The notes beneath the pieces are model-generated. The model was not told the DNA's origin. It saw nothing but the letters and a program-made list of their open reading frames with translations, and did not search any database. A DNA stretch of 64,000 nt from Acinetobacter sp. 10FS3-1 (GTDB taxonomy: Bacteria > Pseudomonadota > Gammaproteobacteria > Pseudomonadales > Moraxellaceae), in contig NZ_CP039143.1 of assembly GCF_013343215.1 (NCBI RefSeq), positions 1,984,001 to 2,048,000 of the forward strand, in the 5' to 3' direction. Shown here piece by piece: positions 1-10,235 of this stretch; the stretch's first letter is position 1, and each line of letters opens with the position of its first letter. Both the position numbers and the translations under genes were made by a program.

Positions 1-109
1 GTCGTCGCCGTCTCATTTTGCAGCTGTTTTTTCGTTATCAAATTAAGAACAGTTGCGTTAGAATACTCCACTTTGATTCTTTTCTCTCAGGTCTTAAGTC
101 GATCGCGTT
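1..109. other. Upstream edge, no gene assigned
   Basis: This is the stretch before mrdA. One plus-strand frame stays open from the window edge and stops at TGA overlapping the mrdA start codon (ATGA). It could be the tail of an upstream gene translationally coupled to mrdA, but I do not recognise the peptide and another frame stops near position 46. No Shine-Dalgarno sequence is visible close to the mrdA ATG, which fits coupling weakly. Confidence 0.3.
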
Positions 110-2146
110 ATGAAGCAGCACTTTCCTTTAAAAAATGCACAACAAGAAAAGCGCATCTATCGCAATCGGGTCATGATTTCGTTTGGGATCGTCATTTTCT
201 TTATGCTGCTGCTGGTATGCCGCTATGCTTACCTGCAAATTTTTAATTTTGAAACTTTTTCCACGGCTTCTGACCAGAACCGGATTCGCCTGCAACCTTT
301 AGCGCCCGCACGGGGATATATCTATGACCGTAATGGGGTGCTTTTAGCCGATAATTATCCAGTTTTTACAGCAACGTTAAGCCGTGCAGATGTCAAGGAT
401 ATTGACCAGACTATTGAGCAACTCAAGCCAATTTTAGACCTGAGCGAAGAAGATATCCAAGGTTTTCAGAGCCGGATTAAAACCGCTCGTCGTACCGAAC
501 GGGTCTCGATTAAACTGAACCTGAATGAAAGTGATATTGCACGTTTTAGTGAAGTAAAATATCAGTTCCCAGGTGTCAACATTGAGACCCAGATGACCCG
601 CTATTATCCGCATGGTGAGCTGTTTGCTCATGTCATCGGTTATGTAGGCCGTATTAATGACAAAGAACTCAAGTCGATCGATAAAGACCTGTATGCCGGC
701 ACCAACCTGATCGGGAAGATTGGGGTAGAAAAATCCTACGAGGAATTACTGCACGGAGTTCCGGGCAATGAATCGGTTGAAGCAGATGCCTTTGGTAATG
801 TATTGCGTCATCTCGGCCGTAAAGACCCAGTCCGTGGCAATGACCTGTTCCTGTCTTTGGACTATGGCCTGCAAGTTGTTGCCTCAGAGCAGCTGGCTGG
901 ACGCCGTGGTGCCATTGTGGCCATGAATCCGAAAACTGGAGAAATTCTGGCACTGGTCTCTAGCCCTAGCTTTAACCCGAACCTGTTTGTAACCGGAATT
1001 AGCCACAAGAACTATAGTGCATTAAGGGATAACCTCGACCAGCCGCTTTATAACCGTGCTGTACAAGGGGTCTATCCACCAGGTTCCACCATTAAACCCA
1101 TGTTTGGACTGGGCGGGATTCATTATGGTTATGTGGACTGGGATACCACCATTTCTGATCCGGGTTATTTTAGCCTGCCTGGCGATAGTCACCGTTTCCG
1201 TGATCATAAAAAGACCGGGCATGGTGCAGTCGATATGCATAAGGCACAGAACGTTTCCTGTGATACCTATTTTTATGTGCTGTCCTATCGCATGGGTATT
1301 GAAAAAATGGACACCTGGATGCGCCAGTTCGGTTTTGGTGAAAAAACCGGTGTAGATCTGCCCAGTGAAAGTTCAGGACTTTATCCTAACCCGGATTGGA
1401 AAATGCGTACCCGAAATGCTAAATGGCTACGTGGTGAAACCATTTCAGTCAGTATTGGTCAGGGCGCCTTTACTGCAACCCCTTTACAGCTCGCGATGGC
1501 GACAGCTATTACTGCCAACCATGGTAATAAAGTCATTCCGCACGTCCTGCGAGAAAGCCGTGGTGCAAAATCTTTCCAGGTACATAATGGCACGCATGGC
1601 AAAATTGAATTTAATGGAAGCGATGAAGACTGGATTAAAATGCGTGATGCTATGGTTGACGTCATCCAGACTGGGACCGGCCGTGGGATTCGTGGGGGCT
1701 TACAGTATTCAATTGCAGGTAAAACCGGAACGGCACAGGTTAAAAGTATTGCTCAAGGAAAGCGCTATAACGAAGCCTTACTGAATGAACGTCAGCTTGA
1801 CCACGGTTTATTCGTCGGTTTTGCGCCAGCAGAAAGTCCTGAAATTGCCATTGCAGTGATTCTGGAAAATGGCCGCGGTGGTAGTGCGGCTACAGCACTT
1901 GCCCGCCCGATCTTCGACTATTGGCTGCTCCACAAGGACAAAAATCCAGTACGTCCACACAACCATCAGTTAAGTGGTGGCCTGATGACTGCGGGGATCA
2001 AACCTGGTGAATTGCCAAGTGGTGAAAGTCTGCTCAGTCCAAATGCAGCCGGCACAACGAATACATCTGACAATGCGGCAGCTTCTCCCCCAGGCAATGC
2101 TTCAGCTCCCGCAACCCCTGCACCTGCTTCTATAGAGCGAGATTAA
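110..2146 (+). CDS. mrdA: Penicillin-binding protein 2 (peptidoglycan D,D-transpeptidase)
   Basis: This is a class B penicillin-binding protein that cross-links peptidoglycan during rod elongation, acting in the periplasm from an inner-membrane anchor. A short cytoplasmic N-terminus is followed by one membrane segment at about residues 21-45, then the pedestal/dimerisation domain and the transpeptidase domain. The SxxK motif is Ser326-Lys329 (PPGSTIKP), the second motif is SCD at about residue 383, and the KTGT motif is near residue 545. A low-complexity tail rich in Ala, Pro and Ser follows residue 635. At 678 aa it is slightly longer than E. coli PBP2 because of that tail. rsmD starts 2 bp downstream, so the two are probably cotranscribed. 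Confidence 0.96.
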   Translation: MKQHFPLKNAQQEKRIYRNRVMISFGIVIFFMLLLVCRYAYLQIFNFETFSTASDQNRIRLQPLAPARGYIYDRNGVLLADNYPVFTATLSRADVKDIDQTIEQLKPILDLSEEDIQGFQSRIKTARRTERVSIKLNLNESDIARFSEVKYQFPGVNIETQMTRYYPHGELFAHVIGYVGRINDKELKSIDKDLYAGTNLIGKIGVEKSYEELLHGVPGNESVEADAFGNVLRHLGRKDPVRGNDLFLSLDYGLQVVASEQLAGRRGAIVAMNPKTGEILALVSSPSFNPNLFVTGISHKNYSALRDNLDQPLYNRAVQGVYPPGSTIKPMFGLGGIHYGYVDWDTTISDPGYFSLPGDSHRFRDHKKTGHGAVDMHKAQNVSCDTYFYVLSYRMGIEKMDTWMRQFGFGEKTGVDLPSESSGLYPNPDWKMRTRNAKWLRGETISVSIGQGAFTATPLQLAMATAITANHGNKVIPHVLRESRGAKSFQVHNGTHGKIEFNGSDEDWIKMRDAMVDVIQTGTGRGIRGGLQYSIAGKTGTAQVKSIAQGKRYNEALLNERQLDHGLFVGFAPAESPEIAIAVILENGRGGSAATALARPIFDYWLLHKDKNPVRPHNHQLSGGLMTAGIKPGELPSGESLLSPNAAGTTNTSDNAAASPPGNASAPATPAPASIERD

Positions 2147-2148
2147 CC

Positions 2149-2709
2149 ATGAAAAATCAGCTTCGTATTATTGGAGGTGACTGGAAACGCCGGCAACTGG
2201 CTTTTGCCAGCATTGAAGGGCTTCGTCCTACGCCAGACCGCGTTCGTGAGACTCTGTTCAACTGGCTCATGTGGGATATTCAGAATGCTGTTGTCCTGGA
2301 CCTGTGCACAGGCTCGGGAGCATTATCCTTTGAAGCGCTGTCACGCGGTGCTGCTCAAGTGGTCATGATTGAACCTGACCGTACTCAGGCGCAGTTTTTA
2401 ACCAATAATCTTGAGCTGTTAAAAGTCACCAAGTCACGTGCCCAGTTAAAAATTGCTACGGCGCAGCAAGCGTTGACAAATATAAAGCAGCAATTTGACC
2501 TGGTCTTTCTGGACCCCCCTTATGGCCTAGACTTATGGGAAGAATTGGCTCAGCAAGCAGATCCGCTGATTAAGTCTGAAGCTTATATTTATGTCGAAGC
2601 AGACAAGGACTTACATCAGCTGAAGCTTCCGGCTTCATGGCATTTAATTAAAACGACCAAAGCAGGTATGATCCGGGCGGGATTGTATCAGAAAAATGTA
2701 AATGCATAG
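2149..2709 (+). CDS. rsmD: 16S rRNA (guanine966-N2)-methyltransferase RsmD
   Basis: The enzyme methylates G966 of 16S rRNA on the small ribosomal subunit using S-adenosylmethionine. The SAM-binding motif I (DLCTGSGALS) lies at residues 51-60 and the catalytic DPPY motif at residues 122-125. The RPTPDRVRETLFNWL stretch near residues 26-40 is a family signature. The length of 186 aa is normal. It follows mrdA by 2 bp and ends at a strong hairpin terminator, so it closes that transcription unit. Confidence 0.95.
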   Translation: MKNQLRIIGGDWKRRQLAFASIEGLRPTPDRVRETLFNWLMWDIQNAVVLDLCTGSGALSFEALSRGAAQVVMIEPDRTQAQFLTNNLELLKVTKSRAQLKIATAQQALTNIKQQFDLVFLDPPYGLDLWEELAQQADPLIKSEAYIYVEADKDLHQLKLPASWHLIKTTKAGMIRAGLYQKNVNA

Positions 2710-2726
2710 TGATCGAAAAAAATCAT

Positions 2727-2756
2727 AAAAAAGGATTCCAGTATGGAATCCTTTTT
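2727..2756. terminator. Bidirectional intrinsic terminator
   Basis: A 13-bp stem (AAAAAGGATTCCA and its complement) closes a GTA loop. It has T-runs on both strands, so it can end rsmD on the plus strand and the small lipoprotein gene on the minus strand. Confidence 0.85.
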
Positions 2757-2798
2757 AAGTAATTACATCGTCAAGTTAAAAACTAAGCCATAACCTGC

Positions 2799-3029
2799 TT
2801 AACGGTCACGACGCCAGTCACGGTTGTCCCGATCATGTTTCCAGTCCCGATGATCTTTATGTTTCCAGTCGCGGTCACCATGTTTTCGGTCATAGTGGCG
2901 GTCACCATGATTCCGATCATATTGTCCATGACGGTCTTTATTGTAACGATAATCACCATCATCATAAGGGTCAACCACACAACCGGTGACAGAGATTGCC
3001 AATATAGACAGTAATATGATTCTTTTCAT
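2799..3029 (-). CDS. Small lipoprotein with Asp/His/Arg-rich tail
   Basis: This is a predicted lipoprotein of about 76 aa. The start at 3029 is preferred because GAGGGG sits 6 bp before that ATG; the in-frame ATG 6 bp upstream has no spacing to the same site. The signal peptide ends in the lipobox VTGC (Cys17). The mature part is extremely hydrophilic and made of imperfect Asp-Arg/His-Asp-Trp units such as RDWKHK, RDWKHD and RDWRRD, with many His and Asp residues that could bind metal or polyanions. Similar short charged lipoproteins occur in Acinetobacter, but no function is known to me. It faces rsmD convergently across a shared terminator. Confidence 0.7.
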   Translation of the reverse strand: MKRIILLSILAISVTGCVVDPYDDGDYRYNKDRHGQYDRNHGDRHYDRKHGDRDWKHKDHRDWKHDRDNRDWRRDR

Positions 3030-3234
3030 ATTCATCCCCTCTTACTTCATTATTTAGTATCGAATGATTTAATGGAGAATAAACGTGATGATTGTTGTAC
3101 TGTTGTAGCTTTTATTCACTACTTATGCGTACAGAGATTCAGGCGAATCTGACCGCAGCCTTCAGGTATCAATCCAGTGAAATATAAACTTGGATTTTGC
3201 AGGAATCTGCTAAAACTATTTACCTCTATATAAG

Positions 3235-3977
3235 CACTTCATTTTACGACCTTGCTGGTTTTTATTGTAGGCGCCATGATCGCAGCTTTCGTTCAAGGCC
3301 TGACCGGTTTTGCCTTGGCTTTAATTGCCCTGTCATTCTGAATCTGGGTTTTGCAGCCCAACCAGCAGCCCCTTAGAGGTATGCCCCGCTGTCTGGAGTC
3401 ATCTCATTTGTCTAAGTCAGGAACAACACCAGTCAGTTTTACCCGGATAGCTTGATCTGCCTGATTTATTAGCAGGATGAATCGGAATCCCACTCGGTAT
3501 TTGTTTATTCCACATCATTCAAGCCAATACTTTTAAATTGGTGCTGGGAATATTTTTGCTTCTCTGGTCACCGATAATGCTACTGAATCCTCAACTAGCC
3601 GCGCTTGAATGTCCAGGAAAAGTTATTGACAGCGTGATCGGCTTTATAGATGGCATTTTAGGAGGGTTAAGTGTATTTTTCGGCTCATTCAACCTAAATA
3701 ATGATTAGACAACGGCACAGAGCAGCACAACCTAATATCCTACGTCATTTTAATCTTTCTATTCAGCTGTTTAGCCTCGTGGCTTATTGGCAGTCATTTC
3801 TCTTCTCTGGCAATTCTCATGATTTTTGTCCTCTCTGCCATTTTGGGTGCCAGGTTGCTTTATCACATTTTTGAACTGGTCTTTAAGCGGATTATTTTAG
3901 AGCGGTTGTTCAGTGCCGGCAGGTTTTCTGCTCATGGGCCAGCTGATGTAAATCAGACGATCCAGATTATTTTCTAA
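3235..3977 (+). pseudogene. Decayed TauE/SafE-family anion exporter
   Basis: Translating in pieces recovers a TauE/SafE (sulfite/organosulfonate exporter) membrane protein. At 3255-3340 the segment reads IVGAMIAAFVQGLTGFALA and then stops. At 3480-3690 it reads IGIPLGICLFH, then LVLGIFLLLW, then VIGFIDGILGGLSVFFGSF. At about 3745-3800 it reads RHFNLSIQLFSLVAYW. At 3770-3977 it reads ILMIFVLSAILGARLLYH up to a stop. Several frameshifts and stops separate the pieces, so no functional protein can be made. The order of pieces matches an intact family member, so this is in-place decay rather than a fragment insertion. Confidence 0.8.
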
Positions 3978-4041
3978 AACTTGGACAGTATTCCTAGAAC
4001 TGTTATGGTAGGTTCATGTTCAGTAACTTCAGATAAAATTC

Positions 4042-4803
4042 ATGCAAATTCGTGATCAGATTGTTCTTGTGACTGGCGGTGCCCGCGGTCTTGGTCTAGC
4101 TATTTCTCATGCCCTGCTTTCCGAAGGTACGCGTGTGGTGGTGAATTATCATAATAGCCAGCAAGCAGCTGAACAGTTGGCCCAACAGTATCCTGAGCAA
4201 GTTTTTATCTATCAGGCCGATGTAACACAAGCTGATCAGGTTAATGCCATGTTTGCGGCTGCTAAAAACCATTTTAATGAAGCGATTCATGCCGTGGTCA
4301 ATAATGCTCTGATCCAGTTTGAATTTAATGGCGATGCGCGTCCTAAAGTAGAGCAACTGACTTGGGACATGATGCAACGCCAGCTGAGCGGAGCAGTACA
4401 GGCCGCTTTAAATACGACTCAAGCTGCGCTACAAGATATGCAACAAAACCGCTTTGGCCGTATTGTCAATATCGGGACGAATCTGGTGCAGAACCCAGTC
4501 GTGCCTTATCATGACTATACCGCTGCAAAAGCTGCGCTGCTGGCATTTACCCGTACCACCGCTCAAGATCTGGGACAGTATGGTATACATGTCAATATGC
4601 TCTCAGGTGGGTTATTACAAAAGACAGATGCCAGCAAAGCCACACCGGATGCTGTGTTTGACTTGATCGCGGCTTCTACACCGATGGGCCATGTGGTATC
4701 ACCCGAAGAATTTGCTGCGGCTATTCTTATGTTCCTGTCTCCGTATGCACGCGCAGTCACCGGACAAAACCTGATTGTAGATGGCGGCTTGGTAAAAGGC
4801 TAA
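4042..4803 (+). CDS. SDR-family oxidoreductase (FabG-like)
   Basis: This is a classical short-chain dehydrogenase/reductase of 253 aa. The NAD(P)-binding motif is TGGARGLG at residues 11-18, the NNA motif is at 87-89, and the catalytic YxxxK is Tyr159-Lys163, preceded by Thr146 where the catalytic Ser/Thr normally sits. The closing GQNLIVDGG segment is the usual C-terminal SDR signature. It resembles 3-oxoacyl-ACP reductases, but the substrate cannot be read from sequence. It stands alone between a decayed transporter and a lipoprotein gene, and no clear ribosome-binding site precedes the ATG. Confidence 0.85.
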   Translation: MQIRDQIVLVTGGARGLGLAISHALLSEGTRVVVNYHNSQQAAEQLAQQYPEQVFIYQADVTQADQVNAMFAAAKNHFNEAIHAVVNNALIQFEFNGDARPKVEQLTWDMMQRQLSGAVQAALNTTQAALQDMQQNRFGRIVNIGTNLVQNPVVPYHDYTAAKAALLAFTRTTAQDLGQYGIHVNMLSGGLLQKTDASKATPDAVFDLIAASTPMGHVVSPEEFAAAILMFLSPYARAVTGQNLIVDGGLVKG

Positions 4804-4956
4804 GGACTGTACAACGAAAGCACTTAAAGCCAGCCACTGGCTTTAAGTTGAGAGGTCAATTTTCTAGTTTTTAACCAGTTATTTAAATTTAGAGAGGTTA
4901 AATCAGATTTTTAATTTACACTATTCACTTTCTTACCAAACCTACCTATTTTTATT

Positions 4957-5280
4957 ATGAAAACTATCACAGCATTGCTCGGTAGCATCTTACTGGCAGG
5001 TTGTATGTCTAGTGATCTTAAAAAATCAGAACAGATGCTCGAGAACTTTCGCTGCACCAAGATTGAAACCTCACAAATGTCAAACAATGCAGTGACGGAC
5101 TATTATCAGCAGTCACTCTACAGCACCAAAGCCAAAGCTGAATCCTATATTCAGCAATATCAGCAAGGTCAAAAGCTATTTGATATTCCCTTAACCGAAG
5201 TAGTCCAGCAGCAATATGATCTGTATAAAGATGCCTGCCAGAATCTCGGAGGCATCTTGACTACCCAGCATCACCCCTGA
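4957..5280 (+). CDS. Small hypothetical lipoprotein
   Basis: This is a predicted 107-aa lipoprotein with signal peptide MKTITALLGSILLAGC (lipobox LAGC, Cys16). The mature part is mostly helical, with Lys/Glu/Gln-rich stretches and two further Cys residues (in FRCTKIE and DACQNLG) that could form a disulphide in the periplasm. I recognise no domain. It is convergent with the acyltransferase gene, 17 bp away. Confidence 0.65.
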   Translation: MKTITALLGSILLAGCMSSDLKKSEQMLENFRCTKIETSQMSNNAVTDYYQQSLYSTKAKAESYIQQYQQGQKLFDIPLTEVVQQQYDLYKDACQNLGGILTTQHHP

Positions 5281-5297
5281 ACTCAGCTTATATCCAG

Positions 5298-5879
5298 TTA
5301 AGCTGCATAACGCTGGTCGATGCTGAATTTTTCAGGAAATTTCGGTTGAATGTTGACATAAAAGGCCATAATTTCAGCCATATCCTGTTCATAATTTCCA
5401 GTTGGGTAGATAATTTTCCCTACGCCTGCCTCTTTTTTCTCATAATCCATATAGGCCAAGGCAATAGGCACACCAGCATTGATTGCTACATGATAAAAAC
5501 CGGTTTTCCACTGCTCCTGACGGGAACGCGTACCTTCCGGAGTAATCAGCATTACCAGTTTAGGATGCTCTTTAAATAAGTCACTCATGACCTGAACCAT
5601 ACTTGGACGTGGCTCACCTGGCTGCTTAGGACAGCGATTAATGCCAATACCCCCCATCGCCCGTACAAACGGTCCAAATGGAAGTTTCATATAGCTGTCT
5701 TTAATCGTCAGGCGGACATTCACCTTCAATGCTTTTAAAGCCAGACGCGCATAAAGTGCATCCCAGTTGCTGGTATGGGGTGCTGCGATCATCACGCATT
5801 GATCTAGGTCTTCCGGCCATTGATTATCAGTTTTCCAGCCCATTAAATTCAGAGTTTTTTCAGCCCATTTTTCAAACAC
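5298..5879 (-). CDS. Lysophospholipid acyltransferase (PlsC-like) family protein
   Basis: This is a 1-acylglycerol-3-phosphate acyltransferase-type protein of 193 aa. Motif I is HTSNWD (His35-Asp40, the HxxxxD catalytic pair) and the acceptor-binding motif is PEGTRS at residues 114-119. Motif II is probably around GGIGINR (76-82). It lacks obvious long membrane helices, as in short family members that act peripherally on the inner membrane. The start chosen is a GTG at 5879; it gives a full-length N-terminus, but no convincing ribosome-binding site is seen. The acyl acceptor is unknown. Confidence 0.82.
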   Translation of the reverse strand: MFEKWAEKTLNLMGWKTDNQWPEDLDQCVMIAAPHTSNWDALYARLALKALKVNVRLTIKDSYMKLPFGPFVRAMGGIGINRCPKQPGEPRPSMVQVMSDLFKEHPKLVMLITPEGTRSRQEQWKTGFYHVAINAGVPIALAYMDYEKKEAGVGKIIYPTGNYEQDMAEIMAFYVNIQPKFPEKFSIDQRYAA

Positions 5880-6093
5880 GATAGGTCACAATCATTCGCA
5901 AAAATTCGGCACAGTCTAACAACAAAGTAAAATATAGATAGAGTGAAATGTACACAAAATAGACAATTAATTTATATTTGTATTTTAAATTTAAGCAAGA
6001 GATTTTTCTTTTTACTAATCAATTACTTTTTTAATTGGGCTGATATCAAACTCTATAACCGTTTATCTATATTTGCGATAACGCATATTTTTT

Positions 6094-6354
6094 ATGCCAT
6101 CCATCTCCCAATTTGCAGATAAAGACATTACAGGTTTCCGGGAAATTAACCGCACGCATAACAGCGCTAGTTTATTCGCTATTTTAGAAGATGGATGCTA
6201 CAGACAGGGTGAAGCTGATAGTTCTGATGATCTCGGTCATTCCGGCATAGACATCAGACAGTTAGCTTGGAATACGACCACTATTCAGTTTACAGCCCAT
6301 CTTTCACCAGATACTCATGGTGGATTGGAACTTTCACATCCGGTAAATAGTTAG
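6094..6354 (+). CDS. Doubtful 86-aa ORF, possibly a gene remnant
   Basis: An open frame of 86 aa lies in an otherwise non-coding AT-rich gap. I recognise no family. Just after its stop the same strand again shows short protein-like stretches in another frame (for example LNLDDRRLILTEFGINKT around 6365-6418, then a stop), which suggests the front part of a frameshifted, decayed gene rather than a complete small protein. It has no ribosome-binding site of note. Confidence 0.25.
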   Translation: MPSISQFADKDITGFREINRTHNSASLFAILEDGCYRQGEADSSDDLGHSGIDIRQLAWNTTTIQFTAHLSPDTHGGLELSHPVNS

Positions 6355-6705
6355 GCAATACCTTAAATCTGGATGATAGACGTTTAATTTTGACTGAATT
6401 TGGAATAAATAAGACGAATTATTTAACCCGCGTCCAACAATCTCCTGATCTGGCAGAAACCTGAAATCTGAAAATTTCCAGTTATTGACTTTCTATAACA
6501 ATACTTATTATTTCATGCTGGATATAGCCGATTACATGCTGATGAAATTATTATACTTGCTGATATTTCCAAGATTCTTCAAATTATATTTGCTCAACTT
6601 CACTTGCTTCACCTACGGAATCAAACTTTAACAAGATCTCTCTTTTATATTTTCCCTGTCCTTTTAAGGTATTTAAAGTGCAATAAAAAAACCAGGTGAA
6701 CCTCA
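6355..6705. other. Intergenic/decayed stretch before the NlpE-like gene
   Basis: This holds protein-like fragments in shifting frames that may continue the possible remnant at 6094, followed by AT-rich sequence. The only functional element seen is the AGGTGA ribosome-binding site for the next gene at about 6694-6699. Confidence 0.3.
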
Positions 6706-7218
6706 ATGAAAAAAATTCTATTCTCCGCCCTGCTGACTGTAACGGTTGCAAGCTTAACCGCCTGTTCAAAACAGGAAGAACGTGACATGACCAATACCGA
6801 GCAGGCCGATTCAGTTCTCAATTCTTCTACCTCTTCAGAACCTGCAAGCGCTCAAAGCACATCCAGTACTGGCCTGACCGCCAGTGATCGTGCAGAAACT
6901 GCCCTAGATTGGTCAGGTGAATATGAAGGTGTTTTCCCCTGCGCAGACTGTGAAGGCATCAAGGTCGAACTCGAACTTCATCCTGATAAAACCTATGAAT
7001 TAAAAGAAGAATATCTCGGTAAAGGTAAAAACAATGAAACTGAAATTAAAGGCAGTTTCAGTTTTGACTCACAACAGCCTTCAATTATTATTCTGGATGC
7101 CAAGGCTGAAAACCGGAAATTTTTTGTAGGTGAAAATTTTCTTGAAGCGCGTAATCTTGAAAATGGTCAAAAAATCGAGAGCCAGCTGAATTATAAACTG
7201 CTTAAAAAAGCATCCTGA
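6706..7218 (+). CDS. NlpE-like copper-resistance/envelope-stress lipoprotein
   Basis: This is a predicted lipoprotein of 170 aa with lipobox LTAC (Cys20). A Ser/Thr-rich linker (about residues 25-65) leads into an NlpE N-terminal-type domain. The family hallmark GEYEGVFPCADCEGI contains the CxxC pair Cys79-Cys82, followed by the beta-rich region with LELHPDKTYELKEEY. In E. coli NlpE senses lipoprotein trafficking, copper and adhesion, and signals to Cpx; this copy lacks the second, C-terminal OB-like domain. The AGGTGA ribosome-binding site has ideal spacing. It is convergent with groEL across a shared terminator. Confidence 0.8.
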   Translation: MKKILFSALLTVTVASLTACSKQEERDMTNTEQADSVLNSSTSSEPASAQSTSSTGLTASDRAETALDWSGEYEGVFPCADCEGIKVELELHPDKTYELKEEYLGKGKNNETEIKGSFSFDSQQPSIIILDAKAENRKFFVGENFLEARNLENGQKIESQLNYKLLKKAS

Positions 7219-7231
7219 TAATGCATCGGCT

Positions 7232-7263
7232 AAAAAAATCCCCGCTTATGCGGGGATTTTTTT
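7232..7263. terminator. Bidirectional terminator between the NlpE-like gene and groEL
   Basis: The stem ATCCCCGC/GCGGGGAT has a TTAT loop, with A-run and T-run on either side. It serves the plus-strand lipoprotein gene and the minus-strand groESL operon. Confidence 0.88.
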
Positions 7264-7286
7264 AGATCGAATGACCGGATGATGAA

Positions 7287-8939
<1,653 letters not shown>

Positions 8940-8992
8940 TTAATAGCTTTACAAAATCTGATATGGAATGTGTAAGACTGTATTTAGCGAAA

Positions 8993-9283
8993 TTAAGCTT
9001 CTAGCACCGCTAAAATATCAGACTCTTTCATAATTAATAGTTCTTCACCATCCACTTTTACCGTTGTGCCGGCATAAGTACCGAACAATACTTTGTCGCC
9101 AACTTTTACATCTAATGCGCGTACGCCATTGTCAGTGATCTGACCATTACCTACTGCAATAATTTCCCCTTGTGCCGGTTTTTCTGCAGCAGAACCTGGA
9201 AGTAAAATACCGCCAGCTGTTTTAGTTTCTTCTTCAACACGACGAATAACAACGCGGTCATGTAATGGACGAATGTTGCTCAT
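8993..9283 (-). CDS. groS: Co-chaperonin GroES (Hsp10)
   Basis: This is the 96-aa lid protein that caps GroEL. The start at 9283 ([11 protein letters not shown]) is chosen because a GGAG ribosome-binding site lies 6 bp upstream; an in-frame ATG 12 bp earlier overlaps that site. The mobile loop region ([13 protein letters not shown], about residues 15-28) and the roof-loop segment are both present. It is the first gene of the groESL operon, behind a sigma-32-like promoter. Confidence 0.98.
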   Translation of the reverse strand: MSNIRPLHDRVVIRRVEEETKTAGGILLPGSAAEKPAQGEIIAVGNGQITDNGVRALDVKVGDKVLFGTYAGTTVKVDGEELLIMKESDILAVLEA

Positions 9284-9371
9284 ATTTAACTCCATCAGAC
9301 TAAGTCTTTTTGATTACTGATAATGACTTCGTTATTCCCTGGGTCACTATCAAAACTTTTAGATGTCACTT

Positions 9372-9399
9372 TTATGGAGATGGAATAAAACGCTTCAAG
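9372..9399 (-). promoter_or_regulatory. Sigma-32 (RpoH)-type heat-shock promoter of groESL
   Basis: On the minus strand, CTTGAAG (9393-9399) is separated by 13 bp from CTCCATAA (9372-9379). The RpoH consensus is CTTGAAA, a spacer of 11-16 bp, then CCCCATNT. It sits about 90 bp upstream of the groES start, as expected for a heat-shock operon. Confidence 0.75.
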
Positions 9400-9458
9400 G
9401 GTAAAAATAAAAAAATTTCGTTTTTTTTGATATTTTTTGATCAATTACATCATTTCGT

Positions 9459-10235
9459 CTATTTATTCAGCGCATCGGGGTGCAATACAAAGTTTTTAGT
9501 TTGCTCATCAAATAAATATTGAGAAATTTTTCCTGCTGCATCAATCAGATTAAAACTGTTTGGTTGGCTTTTATGGAGCCGATGCGAGGTAGAAGTTCCA
9601 GCGTGTACATCATAAACGGGATGATCTACCCCAAGCCTAAACATGCAGTTTAGGTCATAGCTGGCTGGCTGATGTAGATGACCATGCAAGACCGCGAACA
9701 GGCCATGTCTGGCCCAAGCCTCCAAGGCAATCTTGGCCATGAGTGGGCTATCTTTAAAACCGCGCTTATTGTGAAAAGGCACATAAAAAGGTTGATGGCT
9801 CACAATAATTTTGATCTTAGAGGAAGGTGCCTGTGCCAACTTCTGATCAATGCGCTGAATCTGCTCAAGCGATAAATGCCCTTTGGTATGATAGCGACGC
9901 CGGATTGAATTCACTCCGATCAGATAAAAATTTTCCGTTTCGAGGGTGGGCTCCAGTTCACGGAAAAAAAACTGATAACGGGTAAAAGGACTAAAGAGGC
10001 GATTCCATAAATGATAAAGCGGAATATCATGATTACCGGGAATGACCAGATAAGGTGTACTGAGCTGATCCAGAAATCGTTTGCAGGCATAAAATTGTGC
10101 AAACCTGGCGCGCTGGGTCAAATCTCCGCTCACCACGACCGCCTCCAGAGGATGAGCCTGACAGAACTGATGGATCGCCTCCAGACACTCAGGTCTTTCT
10201 GTTCCAAAATGCAAATCAGAGAGATGTAGAATCAT
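9459..10235 (-). CDS. Metallophosphoesterase family protein
   Basis: This is a calcineurin-like phosphoesterase of about 258 aa. The metal-binding motifs occur in the usual order: HLSDLHFG at the N-terminus (Asp and His ligands), VVVSGDLTQR, PGNHD, a later SHQPF, and HGHLHQP near residues 200-206. The start at 10235 (MILHLSDLHFG) puts the first motif at the N-terminus as in relatives; an upstream ATG at 10250 would add five residues. Either start overlaps the end of the lipid-kinase gene (20 bp for the chosen start), implying translational coupling. The substrate is not evident; relatives hydrolyse cyclic nucleotides, nucleotides or UDP-diacylglucosamine. Confidence 0.85.
   Translation of the reverse strand: MILHLSDLHFGTERPECLEAIHQFCQAHPLEAVVVSGDLTQRARFAQFYACKRFLDQLSTPYLVIPGNHDIPLYHLWNRLFSPFTRYQFFFRELEPTLETENFYLIGVNSIRRRYHTKGHLSLEQIQRIDQKLAQAPSSKIKIIVSHQPFYVPFHNKRGFKDSPLMAKIALEAWARHGLFAVLHGHLHQPASYDLNCMFRLGVDHPVYDVHAGTSTSHRLHKSQPNSFNLIDAAGKISQYLFDEQTKNFVLHPDALNK

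Noticed and set aside
2783..2980. 65-codon frame overlapping the small lipoprotein gene
   Set aside because: It is a shadow of the repetitive lipoprotein gene in another frame; the lipobox and ribosome-binding site support the other frame.
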